Assembly (NCBI RefSeq): GCF_914271485.1
Contig: NZ_CAJZAG010000002.1
Coordinates: 248,001 to 312,000 of the forward strand
Source of the DNA: Cupriavidus pampae
GTDB lineage: Bacteria > Pseudomonadota > Gammaproteobacteria > Burkholderiales > Burkholderiaceae
DNA: 64,000 bases
Direction: 5' to 3'
Shown: positions 8,791 to 16,899 of the stretch, in pieces
How the letters are laid out: every line of letters begins with the position of its first letter
How positions within the stretch are numbered: the first letter of the stretch is position 1
Translations under genes and position numbers: made by a program
Notes under the pieces: generated by a model
The model's input: only the letters and a program-made list of their open reading frames with translations
Database searches by the model: none
What the model was told of the DNA's origin: nothing

Positions 8791-9630
8791 ATGGCTCATA
8801 CCGGCACACTCGATATCTCGCATCTGTCCAAACAGTACGACGTCAAAGGTGCCGCACTGCCCGTGCTGGAGGACATCACGTTGACCATCCAGCCCGGTGA
8901 ATTCGTCAGCGTGGTGGGCACCAGTGGTTGCGGCAAGTCCACCCTGTTGCGGCTGATCGTCGGCCTTGAGGACGACTATCGCGGCGAGATCCTGCTCGAT
9001 GGCAAGCGCGTAGTCGGCACCAGCCTGCAACGCGGCATCGTGTTTCAGGAGCATCGCCTGTTTCCGTGGCTGACGGTCGAGCAGAACATCTCGCTGGCGC
9101 TGCTGAACAGTGGACTCAGCGAAGGCGACCAGTTCCGCACCGTGCAGTCGCATATCGACCTGGTCGGGCTGAATGGCTTCGAGCACGCGTATCCGTATCA
9201 ACTCTCGGGCGGCATGTCGCAACGCGTGGCTATCGCGCGCGCGCTGGTCACGCGACCTGACATCTTGCTGCTGGACGAACCGTTCGGCGCACTCGATGCG
9301 CTGACGCGCGCGTACCTCCAGCAGGAACTGCATCGCATCTGGGAGGCGGAAGGCATCACGATGATCCTGGTCACCCACGACGTCGAGGAAGCGGTCTACC
9401 TCGGCGAGCGCGTAGTGGTCATGGAGCCGCGCCCCGGCCGTATCCGCCGCATCGTACCCGTGGACCTCGCCCATCCGCGCGAGCGCTCGGCACCCGCGTT
9501 CTCACGCATCCGTGACACCGTGCTGCGCGAGTTCGGCGACAAGCCCGCGGCCGCCGCGGCGCCACCACTGGCACCGGAAGCGCCCGTCGTCACCGACCAT
9601 GTGCCGCTCGCGTTCCAGTTTGCGATCTGA
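8791..9630 (+). CDS. ABC transporter ATP-binding protein, SsuB/TauB-like
   Basis: This nucleotide-binding subunit energises the sulfonate-type importer. All core motifs are present: Walker [10 protein letters not shown], the Q-loop region [10 protein letters not shown], the signature [15 protein letters not shown], Walker [16 protein letters not shown] and the H-switch [17 protein letters not shown] is typical of the nitrate/sulfonate/taurine subgroup. A short Ala/Pro-rich tail follows the domain. It lies 27 bases after the second permease. Confidence 0.92.
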   Translation: MAHTGTLDISHLSKQYDVKGAALPVLEDITLTIQPGEFVSVVGTSGCGKSTLLRLIVGLEDDYRGEILLDGKRVVGTSLQRGIVFQEHRLFPWLTVEQNISLALLNSGLSEGDQFRTVQSHIDLVGLNGFEHAYPYQLSGGMSQRVAIARALVTRPDILLLDEPFGALDALTRAYLQQELHRIWEAEGITMILVTHDVEEAVYLGERVVVMEPRPGRIRRIVPVDLAHPRERSAPAFSRIRDTVLREFGDKPAAAAAPPLAPEAPVVTDHVPLAFQFAI

Positions 9631-9668
9631 CTATTTTTATAACCAACCAGAAATACAGGGGAGTGAAC

Positions 9669-10496
9669 ATGACAGCAGCATCCATCTACCGTCGCCGTAC
9701 CTTGGCGCTGCTCACGGCGCTGATTGCCGGCAGCGTGATGCAGGTGGCCGGCGCGGCCGACGCGGACAAGAAGGAGATTCGCTTTGGCGCGACCGCGGGC
9801 CCGTACGCCGATCAGGTGCGTCTGGGCATCAAGCCGATTCTGGAGCAGCGCGGCTACAAGGTGACGATCATCGAGTTCAGCGACTACGTACAGCCGAATC
9901 TCGCGCTTGCCGATGGTGCCATCGACGCCAACGCGTTCCAGCACGAGGTATATCTGAAGAAGTTCTCGGCGGACCGCAAGCTGCAGCTGTCCGAGGTGGT
10001 CAAGGTGCCGACCGCGCCGATCGGCATCTACAGCCGCAAGCACAAGTCGCTGCAGGACGTGAAGCCCGGCGCCACGGTTTCGCTGCCGAACGATCCGACC
10101 AACCTCGCCCGTGCGATCGCGATCCTGCAGCAGGTCGGCTGGGTCACGCTCAAGCCCGGTACCGATGCGGTGCGCGCGTCGGAACGCGATATCGACGGCA
10201 ACCCGCACAAGCTCAAGCTAGTCCAGTTGGAAGCCGCGCAGCTGCCGCGTTCGCTCGACGATGTCGACTTTGCGTTCGTCAACGGTAACTTTGCGCTGGC
10301 TTCGGGTCTGTCGCTGACCTCAGCGCTGAAGCTCGAAGCGATTCCCGACTACTACATGAACCTGGTGGCGGTCCGCACCACGGACGTGAACCGGCCGTTC
10401 GTCGCCGATATTCGCGACGCCTATCGCTCGTCCGAGTTCAAGGCCGTCACGCAGCAACGCTTTGCTGGCTTCAATCCGCCGGCATATCAGCGCTAA
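9669..10496 (+). CDS. NlpA/MetQ-family substrate-binding protein
   Basis: This is a periplasmic binding protein of the NlpA family, which includes the methionine-binding MetQ. It has a cleavable signal ending in AGA before ADADKKEIRFGATAGPYADQ but no lipobox cysteine, so it should be soluble. The ANAFQHEVYLKKF and LPNDPTNLARAIAIL segments are characteristic of the family. The ATG at 9669 follows CAGGGGAGTGAAC; an in-frame GTG lies six bases upstream. It follows the sulfonate-type ATPase in the same direction, giving the cluster a second binding protein. Methionine or another sulfur compound is the likely ligand. Confidence 0.87.
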   Translation: MTAASIYRRRTLALLTALIAGSVMQVAGAADADKKEIRFGATAGPYADQVRLGIKPILEQRGYKVTIIEFSDYVQPNLALADGAIDANAFQHEVYLKKFSADRKLQLSEVVKVPTAPIGIYSRKHKSLQDVKPGATVSLPNDPTNLARAIAILQQVGWVTLKPGTDAVRASERDIDGNPHKLKLVQLEAAQLPRSLDDVDFAFVNGNFALASGLSLTSALKLEAIPDYYMNLVAVRTTDVNRPFVADIRDAYRSSEFKAVTQQRFAGFNPPAYQR

Positions 10497-10505
10497 TCAA
10501 CGTGA

Positions 10506-11339
10506 TCAAGCCAGCTGCGCGTAGCCGCGCAGCTGCGCTTCCCGTTCCATCGAAGCAATGGGGAGATAGTCCGCCACCGTCGAACGTACGACGTCGCCGA
10601 GGTGCAGTCGCGCGCTGAGGTCGGGGCTGTCGTGCAGCACGCTGCGCAGCGCGGCGCGCACGCGGCGGACCAGTGCCACGCTCGCACGTCGCGACGCGAT
10701 AAACGGCAGGCCGGGCACGGGACGCGTAAAGCCGATCTGGCGTACGCCGGCGACCAGCTCTGGATGATGCTCGGCGGCAAAGGCCAACGTCACACAATCG
10801 ATCGCGGCAACGTCAGCGTCGTCGTTGCCCAAGGCGGCCAACGAGGCGAGATGCGAACCGGTCAGCACGATCTCGCTAAAAAAACGACCGCCATCTGTGT
10901 CCTCGACCAGCGGTGCCACCGCATGGCGCAGCGCATTCATGCCGCTGTGCGAGTCCGGTCCGTTGCAGGCCGCGCGTGCGCCGCGGCAATCGGCCAGCGA
11001 CTTGGGCCCACCAGCCCGCACCACCAGCGCGCTGCGATACCGTTGCCGGTGGCAACCGGGCACGTCGAAGCGTGGCGTGCCAATCAGGCGCACATGGGGT
11101 GCCAGACCACGGACCAGCGGCAGCCCGCAGGTCTGCGATAGCAACAGATCGTCGCGATGCCAGAACGCGTGCAGCGCATCGGCACCCTCACCGGGATCCA
11201 CTGCGCGTAACGAGACCGGTGCGCCATCGCGCGCCAGTGCCTCGCCGACGCGATCGATCAGATCGAGCCAGTCGGCGCGCAATGACGCCGAGACGTTGTA
11301 CATGGGTAGCGCTGCTACCCAGCGCTCGAGTTTTGCCAT
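10506..11339 (-). CDS. PhnD/SsuA-fold protein without signal peptide
   Basis: The 277-residue protein resembles phosphate/phosphonate ABC-type binding proteins: LPMYNVSASLRADWLDLIDRV near the start, then a solute-binding core with NGPDSHSGMNALRH and NDDADVAAIDCVT. The ATG at 11339 gives an N-terminus with no hydrophobic signal, and the upstream extension of the frame is unlikely to be coding. It starts 12 bases after the desaturase-like gene stops and is the last gene of the minus-strand operon. A cytoplasmic binding-protein fold could act as a sensor or carrier, or the annotated start may hide an unusual export signal. Substrate unknown. Confidence 0.75.
   Translation of the reverse strand: MAKLERWVAALPMYNVSASLRADWLDLIDRVGEALARDGAPVSLRAVDPGEGADALHAFWHRDDLLLSQTCGLPLVRGLAPHVRLIGTPRFDVPGCHRQRYRSALVVRAGGPKSLADCRGARAACNGPDSHSGMNALRHAVAPLVEDTDGGRFFSEIVLTGSHLASLAALGNDDADVAAIDCVTLAFAAEHHPELVAGVRQIGFTRPVPGLPFIASRRASVALVRRVRAALRSVLHDSPDLSARLHLGDVVRSTVADYLPIASMEREAQLRGYAQLA
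10512..10535. terminator. Perfect hairpin between convergent operons
   Basis: Arms CAGCTGCGCG (10512-10521) and CGCGCAGCTG (10526-10535) pair perfectly around TAGC. The hairpin sits just after the stop of the plus-strand NlpA gene but inside the last codons of the minus-strand PhnD-like gene. No T-run follows. It could end plus-strand transcripts. Confidence 0.4.
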
Positions 11340-11350
11340 GAAGAATTCAG

Positions 11351-12316
11351 TCAGTGCAGCGGCCGATCGGTCGGCCCCTGGAACAGCGGATGCGCGACGG
11401 GCGCCACCGCGCGCCACGCATAGTGCCGCAACCATTCGCGATAGCCCCGCACGAAGAAGCCATCGTTGCGCGCGAGATAGTCATCCGCGCGCCGGCGATA
11501 GACGCGGCCGAGCGCGAACCAGGGCACCGACGGAAGATCGTGGTGCACGAGGTGATAGTTGTTGTTGAGGAACAGCAGCCGCCAGCCGAGGCCGGCGTCG
11601 TTGATAATGCTGCGGGCCGCATGCGAATCGCTCGGCCGATGCTCCTGAAACGAGCGCACCGCCGCCACCGACATCGCCGGATAGGCCACGCCGCACACCA
11701 TCAGCCATGCGGGGATGCCGCACGACAGTTGCAGCCAGGCCAGCAGCACCGCCAGCGCGCTCAGATGCGCGAGCCACATCGGCACATCGCGCCAGTCCCC
11801 TGCCCATACCCTGCCAAGCGCTTCAGCCGCGATCGCATAGATCGAGAACGCCGGCTGCAGCAGCACGCGGCCCAGCAACGTATTGCGCGTGGCATACAGC
11901 CAGCGCCGCACGGCGCCCGCCTCCTGCCACTCGCGCGGAAACAGAAAATAGCTCTCGGGGTCGGCGTGCGGATGGGTGAGCTCGGCATCGTGGTGCTGCA
12001 GATGCGCGCGTCGATAGAGCCCATAAGGCAGCCATACGCCTAATGGCGCGGAACCTAGCAGCGCATTGAACCATTGCACACGCGTGGGATGGCCATGCAT
12101 CAGCTCGTGCTGCAGCGACAGATACCAGGTGGTGGCCAGCGTCAACAGTACGCAGGTCACCGGCAGGCCCAGGCGCGAAGCATTTGCGGCCACGCCAAAC
12201 CACGATCCATATACGGCCACCACCAGCAACCACGTCGGTATCTCTGTGCGCCAGAGCCAGTGCCGCGCGGCGCGCGCGAGCTCTTCGCGTTGTCGATCGT
12301 CGAGATAGATTGCCAT
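11351..12316 (-). CDS. Membrane fatty-acid desaturase/hydroxylase family protein
   Basis: This is a di-iron integral membrane oxygenase of the desaturase superfamily. Three histidine clusters are visible: HELMHGH (residues 70-76), HLQHH followed by HPH (from 105), and YHLVHH near the C-terminal third, separated by hydrophobic pairs as in the family. The ATG at 12316 (MAIYLDD) is chosen, since the upstream extension shows no family features. It lies between an FAD/NAD(P)-binding gene and a PhnD-like gene in what seems to be an organosulfur operon. It may desaturate lipid or hydroxylate an imported compound; the substrate is not shown by sequence. Confidence 0.82.
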   Translation of the reverse strand: MAIYLDDRQREELARAARHWLWRTEIPTWLLVVAVYGSWFGVAANASRLGLPVTCVLLTLATTWYLSLQHELMHGHPTRVQWFNALLGSAPLGVWLPYGLYRRAHLQHHDAELTHPHADPESYFLFPREWQEAGAVRRWLYATRNTLLGRVLLQPAFSIYAIAAEALGRVWAGDWRDVPMWLAHLSALAVLLAWLQLSCGIPAWLMVCGVAYPAMSVAAVRSFQEHRPSDSHAARSIINDAGLGWRLLFLNNNYHLVHHDLPSVPWFALGRVYRRRADDYLARNDGFFVRGYREWLRHYAWRAVAPVAHPLFQGPTDRPLH

Positions 12317-12496
12317 GGAGACTGGGGGGCGGCCGAAGGCCGTGATACGGAAGTTGCAGAATACGGTCCATGGCATGGACTCGGGAACGAACGATTGCCG
12401 ATAACCATATGCAATCGCTAGCGCCCCCTGCACTTGCGGCGCGGGAACGCATGTGATTACGCGTTCCGTGCGCGCATGTGCCCGGCGCATCTCACC

Positions 12497-13960
12497 TCAT
12501 GCCACCGCGCGCTCGTCCTGCAAGGCCTGCTCGAGCTGCGCGACCAAGGCACGCGTAACCTTGCCCACCTGCGGGATATGCTCCGTGACGGCGTTTGATT
12601 CCCAGAACACGCCACGCAGTGGATGGCCCACCGCATGCAGGCCCGGCTGCGCACGGCCATTGGCATCGAGCAACGCGCATTCGTCGCGCGTGGCCTGCAG
12701 GCCGAAGCCGAGCGGGTCCGGCAGCACCAGTCCACGCGCCAGTACGTCGCGACTGAGCGGATCGTCACTGCGGCGCCAGTCGTACTCGAAGCCGAGGCAG
12801 TTGACCACGCGATCCGCTTCGAGCGTGTGTACTGTGGCGCCGCCGCGCTCGCGCCACCGCACCTTCAGGCGTCCATTGGCAAGTGCCTCGACGGCCAGCA
12901 ACTGGCCTGCTTCGTGCCGATAGCGTCCATCCGCCTTGACGCGCGTCTGCCAGGCCAACGCCGTCGGCGCGGAGCGATGCAGCGAGACGTCCCACACCGA
13001 TCGCAGCGTGCGCACGAAACGACGGCGTTCCTGTACGCTCGCGCGCGCCCACAGCACGTCGACCTGCAAGCGCAGCGTTGGCACGATACGTTGCCAGTCC
13101 TCGCCCTGCGCGGCCAGCGCGCGCAGTTGCGGATGCACCTGACGCACAAGCTCGCGCAAGGTCAGGCCCTGCTCGGGAATATTGAGGAAATCTGGCCACG
13201 GCGGCAGCGCGCGGCGCTCGTTAACGGCAAGCCCCCTACGCGAGATGGCCACATGTTCGCCGCAAAAGCCTGCGTGCTCGGCGGAGATCAACCCATCGAG
13301 CGCACTGAGGCCCGAACCGAGATAGACGATGCGCTGGTCGTCGGCAATACCATCGAGCGCGCCCGGCGCCCATTGATCGTGCACATAGCGGCGCGAAGCC
13401 AGCACGTCATCGCCGATCTCGAACGGCAGATCGGCGGTGCGCCGCTGCATCAGCCCGGTCGCAAGCACGACCTTGTCGGCATGCAGACGCTGGCCGTTAC
13501 CGAGCGTCACCACATAGCCCTCGCCGGTACGTTGCAGCCCGGTCGCACGCGCGCGCACGTGGTCGAGCGTGAAACCCTCAGGCAACTTCGCGATCTGCGT
13601 GGTCCACGTTTCCTGCAGATACGCACCATACAGCTGCCGCGGCGGCAGGCTGTCGCCGAGCGCCACGCCCTCGGGCGGCGCCCACGCGCCAGCTTGCACC
13701 TGACCCGCGAGCCAGTCCGTGAAATGCGCGGGCTCGTCGTCGAACAAGCTGATCATCTTGCTGATGCCATTGATCAGGTGGTGCGGCAGCGCGGTCGAGT
13801 ACGCCACGCCCAGCCCTGGCGTCGCGGCTGGCTCGATCAGGTCAATATGCAGCGGCGCAGGCGCTTGCCGCAGCAGACGCAGCGCGACGGCAACACCGGC
13901 AAAGCCGCCGCCGACGATGGTGATGCGCGGAACGCTGTTGCCCTCCGGTTGCGTGCTCAT
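12497..13960 (-). CDS. FAD/NAD(P)-binding oxidoreductase
   Basis: The N-terminus holds a Rossmann dinucleotide motif (ITIVGGGFAGVAVALRLL), followed by FAD-type features (VVLATGLMQRR, IVYLGSGLSALDGLISA). The second glycine-rich motif suggests NAD(P)H binding. The protein resembles the FAD-NAD(P)-binding family often annotated as hydroxyacylglutathione-hydrolase-like or NAD_binding_9. The ATG at 13960 is preferred to a longer open frame that overlaps the monooxygenase gene. It could pass electrons to a neighbouring oxygenase or itself hydroxylate; both are inferences. It has 487 residues and a 10-base gap to the upstream gene. Confidence 0.8.
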   Translation of the reverse strand: MSTQPEGNSVPRITIVGGGFAGVAVALRLLRQAPAPLHIDLIEPAATPGLGVAYSTALPHHLINGISKMISLFDDEPAHFTDWLAGQVQAGAWAPPEGVALGDSLPPRQLYGAYLQETWTTQIAKLPEGFTLDHVRARATGLQRTGEGYVVTLGNGQRLHADKVVLATGLMQRRTADLPFEIGDDVLASRRYVHDQWAPGALDGIADDQRIVYLGSGLSALDGLISAEHAGFCGEHVAISRRGLAVNERRALPPWPDFLNIPEQGLTLRELVRQVHPQLRALAAQGEDWQRIVPTLRLQVDVLWARASVQERRRFVRTLRSVWDVSLHRSAPTALAWQTRVKADGRYRHEAGQLLAVEALANGRLKVRWRERGGATVHTLEADRVVNCLGFEYDWRRSDDPLSRDVLARGLVLPDPLGFGLQATRDECALLDANGRAQPGLHAVGHPLRGVFWESNAVTEHIPQVGKVTRALVAQLEQALQDERAVA

Positions 13961-13970
13961 ACGCGCCTGT

Positions 13971-15353
13971 TCAGACAATTGCGGCCTCCCTGACGCGATA
14001 GCTGGCTGCGACATGATCATCGCCGAGTAGCGCATGGCCCGTGCCATACAGCTTCTCGCGCAGCGTGCCGGGACGATACGCGGTCTTGTAGACGCCGCGA
14101 CGCTGCAACTCGGGCACCACAAGGTCCACGAAATCGCGATGCGAGTCCGGCATGATCGTGTAGCTCAGATTGAAGCCGTCGATGCCGGTGTCCTCGATCC
14201 ACGCCTGCATGGCGTCCGCCACCTGTTCCGGCGAACCGACGATGACCGGACCCTTGCCACCGATCGCGTTATGCCGCGCCAACTCGCCGATGGTCCAGAC
14301 CCGGTCGGGATCGCCCACCGTAAAGCCTTCGATCGTCGATTGCATGGACTCGCTGTGTTCGTACGTGAACGGCGCATCGATGTCCCGTCCTGCCAGATCC
14401 ACCCCGGTCCAGCGCGAGAACAGCGCCAGCGCCCCTTCCAGGCTCACGTGCTGCTCGATATCGGTCAGCTTCGCGCGCGCTTCCTCCTCGGTACGCCCAA
14501 CGATCACCGTCAGCAGCATAAAGAACAGCACCGAGGCGGGATCGCGCCCCTGCTCGGCCACGCGCCGACGCGTGTCATCCACGGTATCGCGAATCACCTT
14601 GCGGCTTGGCGCGCTGATGAATACGCACTCGGCATGCTTTGCCGCAAAGTCCTTGCCGCGCGCCGAAGCACCCGCCTGATACAGCAGCGGCGTGCGCTGC
14701 GGCGAGGGCTCGCTGTAGTGCACGCCTTCCATCTGGAAGTACTTGCCGTCGTGATGCACGTCATGCACCTTGTCCGGGTCCGCGAAGACCTGCCCCTCCC
14801 GATCGCGCACCGCGGCATCGTCCTCCCAACTGCCTTCCCACAGCTTGTAGAGCAGTTCCATGTACTCGTCGGCCACTTCATAACGCTCGTCGTGTCCGCG
14901 CGCATCGCCCAGCCCCACGGCCTTGGTACCGGTGCTGCCGAAGCTCGTCACGATATTCCAGCCCACGCGGCCGCCGCTCAGATGGTCGAGCGTCGACATG
15001 CGGCGCGCGAACTGGTACGGCGGCTCGTAGGTCGTGCTGCTGGTCACCGCAAAGCCGAGGTGGGTCGTTACCTGCGCCATCGCGGAAACCAGCAGCAACG
15101 GATCGAGGCGCGGGAACTGCAACGCACCGCGAATCGCCGGCGCGTGCGAGTTGCCGTAGACGCTGTACGTGCTGAGCCCATCGGCCCAGAACAGCGCGTC
15201 GTAGAGACCCCGCTCGGCAATCTGCGCGAGTTCGGTCCAGTAAGGCAGCGTGTTGTACTGCAGCGACTTGTCGCGCGGATGCTTCCACAGGCCGGGCGAC
15301 AGATGGCTCGGTGCGAACGTGACGAAGGCGTTGATGCGGATTTCTTTAGGCAC
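13971..15353 (-). CDS. LLM-class FMN-dependent monooxygenase (NtaA/SnaA/DszA family), first
   Basis: This TIM-barrel luciferase-like monooxygenase uses reduced FMN and oxygen. Family marks include RINAFVTFAPSHLSPGLW, the DPLLLVSAMAQVTTHLGFAVT strand, the LDHLSGGRVGWNIVTS region and the QAGASARGKDFAAKHAECVF phosphate-binding stretch. Members desulfurise or oxidise dibenzothiophene sulfone, alkyl sulfones or aminopolycarboxylates. The start is probably the GTG at 15353 (VPKEIRINAF), since residues upstream are low-complexity and overlap the neighbour gene. It forms an operon with the related monooxygenase just upstream. Sulfone or sulfonate substrate is inferred from context. Confidence 0.85.
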   Translation of the reverse strand: MPKEIRINAFVTFAPSHLSPGLWKHPRDKSLQYNTLPYWTELAQIAERGLYDALFWADGLSTYSVYGNSHAPAIRGALQFPRLDPLLLVSAMAQVTTHLGFAVTSSTTYEPPYQFARRMSTLDHLSGGRVGWNIVTSFGSTGTKAVGLGDARGHDERYEVADEYMELLYKLWEGSWEDDAAVRDREGQVFADPDKVHDVHHDGKYFQMEGVHYSEPSPQRTPLLYQAGASARGKDFAAKHAECVFISAPSRKVIRDTVDDTRRRVAEQGRDPASVLFFMLLTVIVGRTEEEARAKLTDIEQHVSLEGALALFSRWTGVDLAGRDIDAPFTYEHSESMQSTIEGFTVGDPDRVWTIGELARHNAIGGKGPVIVGSPEQVADAMQAWIEDTGIDGFNLSYTIMPDSHRDFVDLVVPELQRRGVYKTAYRPGTLREKLYGTGHALLGDDHVAASYRVREAAIV

Positions 15354-15369
15354 GATGAGAACGAATGGT

Positions 15370-16752
15370 TCAGGCCGGCTGCGCGACGGGCGCGGCCTGC
15401 GTGGATTGGGCGGTGGCCGCCGCCGGATGAGCGGGCCGCTTGAGGCCAAGGTGATCGCGCAGCGTCGTACCGGTGTACTCGGTGCGGTACAGCCCGCGCC
15501 GCCGCAGTTCCGGAATCACGTGCGCGATAAAGTCATGCAGTCCGCCCGGCAGGAACGGCGCCATGATGTTGTAGCCATCGGCACCGTAATGGCGGAAGCG
15601 CTCTTCCAGTTCGTCGGCAATCTGCTCGGCGGTGCCGACGATCTGCCAGTGTCCGCGCGCACCCGCCACGCGCTGATAGAGCTGCCGAATAGTCAGGTTC
15701 TCGCGGCGCGCGAGGTCGATGACGAGTTGCTGCCGGCTCTTGGTGCCATTGGTTTCAGGCAGGTCCGGGATCGGTCCATCGAGCGGATACGCGGATAGAT
15801 CGACACCGCCGGCAATCGTCGACAGCAGCGACAGCCCCACCACAGGATCGATCAGCGCCTGCAGCTGTTCGAACTTCTCGCGCGCTTCGGCCTCGCTGGC
15901 GCCGACCACGGGGAACACGCCCGGCATCACGCGCAGATCGTCATGCGTGCGGCCATAGCGCGCGAGCCGGCCCTTGAGGTCGGCATAGAACGCCACCGCT
16001 TCTTCCAGCGTCTGCTGCGCGGTGAATACCACCTCGCCACTGCGCGCGGCCAGCTCCTTGCCGGCCTCCGAGGAGCCTGCCTGCACGACCACCGGATGTC
16101 CCTGCGGCGTGCGTGAGACGCTCAGCGGCCCCTGCACCTTGAAGTGCTCGCCGCGATGATTCAGCACGTGCCGCTTGTCGCGGTCGTAGAAGATGCCGCG
16201 CTCCTTGTCGCGCACGAAAGCATCATCCTCCCAGCTATTCCACAGTCCGGTTACCACCTCGACAAACTCCTTCGCACGCGCATAACGGTCCGCATGCGCA
16301 TAGTGCTTGTCGAGATTGAAGTTGCGCGCTTCATGCTCGTTGCCGGTGGTAACCACGTTCCATCCCGCACGGCCACCGGACAGATGGTCGAGCGAGGCAA
16401 ACTTGCGCGCCACGTGATACGGCTCGTTGAACGACGTCGAGGCGGTGGCCACCAGGCCGATGCGCTCTGTCACCGCTGATAGCGCCGACAGTAGTGTCAG
16501 CGGTTCCAGCTGCGCCTGATAGCTATGCGCAACGCGGCTCAGCACATCGACGTTGTCGCCGCGCGTACCCGCACCGTCCGCCAGAAAGATCAGATCGAAC
16601 TTGGCCGCTTCGGCCGCGCGCGCGAGGTCCGCATAGAAGCGGAAGTCGATACCGCCATCGGCCTGCGCCTCGGGATGCCGCCACGCGGCAATGTGATGAC
16701 CGGCTGGGTACAGAAACGCGCCGAGGCTGATTTGTCCACTGCGTTGAGTCAT
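15370..16752 (-). CDS. LLM-class FMN-dependent monooxygenase (NtaA/SnaA/DszA family), second
   Basis: This paralogue of the downstream gene has 460 residues and the same NtaA/DszA hallmarks: LGAFLYPAGHHIAAWRHP, LDHLSGGRAGWNVVTTGN and QAGSSEAGKELAARSGEVVF. It is the first gene of the minus-strand operon and starts at an ATG 147 bases from the divergent SfnB-like gene. The Ala/Gln/Pro-rich tail is probably disordered. No NADH:FMN reductase gene lies in the window, so the reduced flavin must come from elsewhere. The two monooxygenases may act on different substrates or successive steps. Confidence 0.86.
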   Translation of the reverse strand: MTQRSGQISLGAFLYPAGHHIAAWRHPEAQADGGIDFRFYADLARAAEAAKFDLIFLADGAGTRGDNVDVLSRVAHSYQAQLEPLTLLSALSAVTERIGLVATASTSFNEPYHVARKFASLDHLSGGRAGWNVVTTGNEHEARNFNLDKHYAHADRYARAKEFVEVVTGLWNSWEDDAFVRDKERGIFYDRDKRHVLNHRGEHFKVQGPLSVSRTPQGHPVVVQAGSSEAGKELAARSGEVVFTAQQTLEEAVAFYADLKGRLARYGRTHDDLRVMPGVFPVVGASEAEAREKFEQLQALIDPVVGLSLLSTIAGGVDLSAYPLDGPIPDLPETNGTKSRQQLVIDLARRENLTIRQLYQRVAGARGHWQIVGTAEQIADELEERFRHYGADGYNIMAPFLPGGLHDFIAHVIPELRRRGLYRTEYTGTTLRDHLGLKRPAHPAAATAQSTQAAPVAQPA

Positions 16753-16899
16753 GGCTGGAGGAGTGAATGCCGAGGAAGCCTCCTAGCGTAAACACTTCAA
16801 GCGGCGTCACTAAACGCGATTTCCGCATGTCGTTACCGGTTTGCATCCGCGATCCTTATACGAAATGAGTCTTTGTTCCGTAAGGTGCGCGTTCGCAAA
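16753..16899. promoter_or_regulatory. Divergent promoter region of the organosulfur operons
   Basis: This 147-base gap separates the minus-strand monooxygenase operon from the plus-strand SfnB-like operon and must carry both promoters. On the plus strand TTACCG (16833-16838) and TATACG (16857-16862), 18 bases apart, are a tentative -35/-10 pair. No clear CysB or Cbl site can be asserted by eye. Confidence 0.35.

Noticed and set aside
12623..13993. 456-residue plus-strand open frame opposite the FAD/NAD(P) gene
   Set aside because: It is antisense to a well-supported flavoprotein, is Arg/His-rich with no family features, and is a typical third-position G+C shadow.
14034..15443. 469-residue plus-strand open frame opposite the first LLM monooxygenase
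   Set aside because: It is antisense to a clear monooxygenase and its composition (Arg, His, Ala) is that of a shadow frame.
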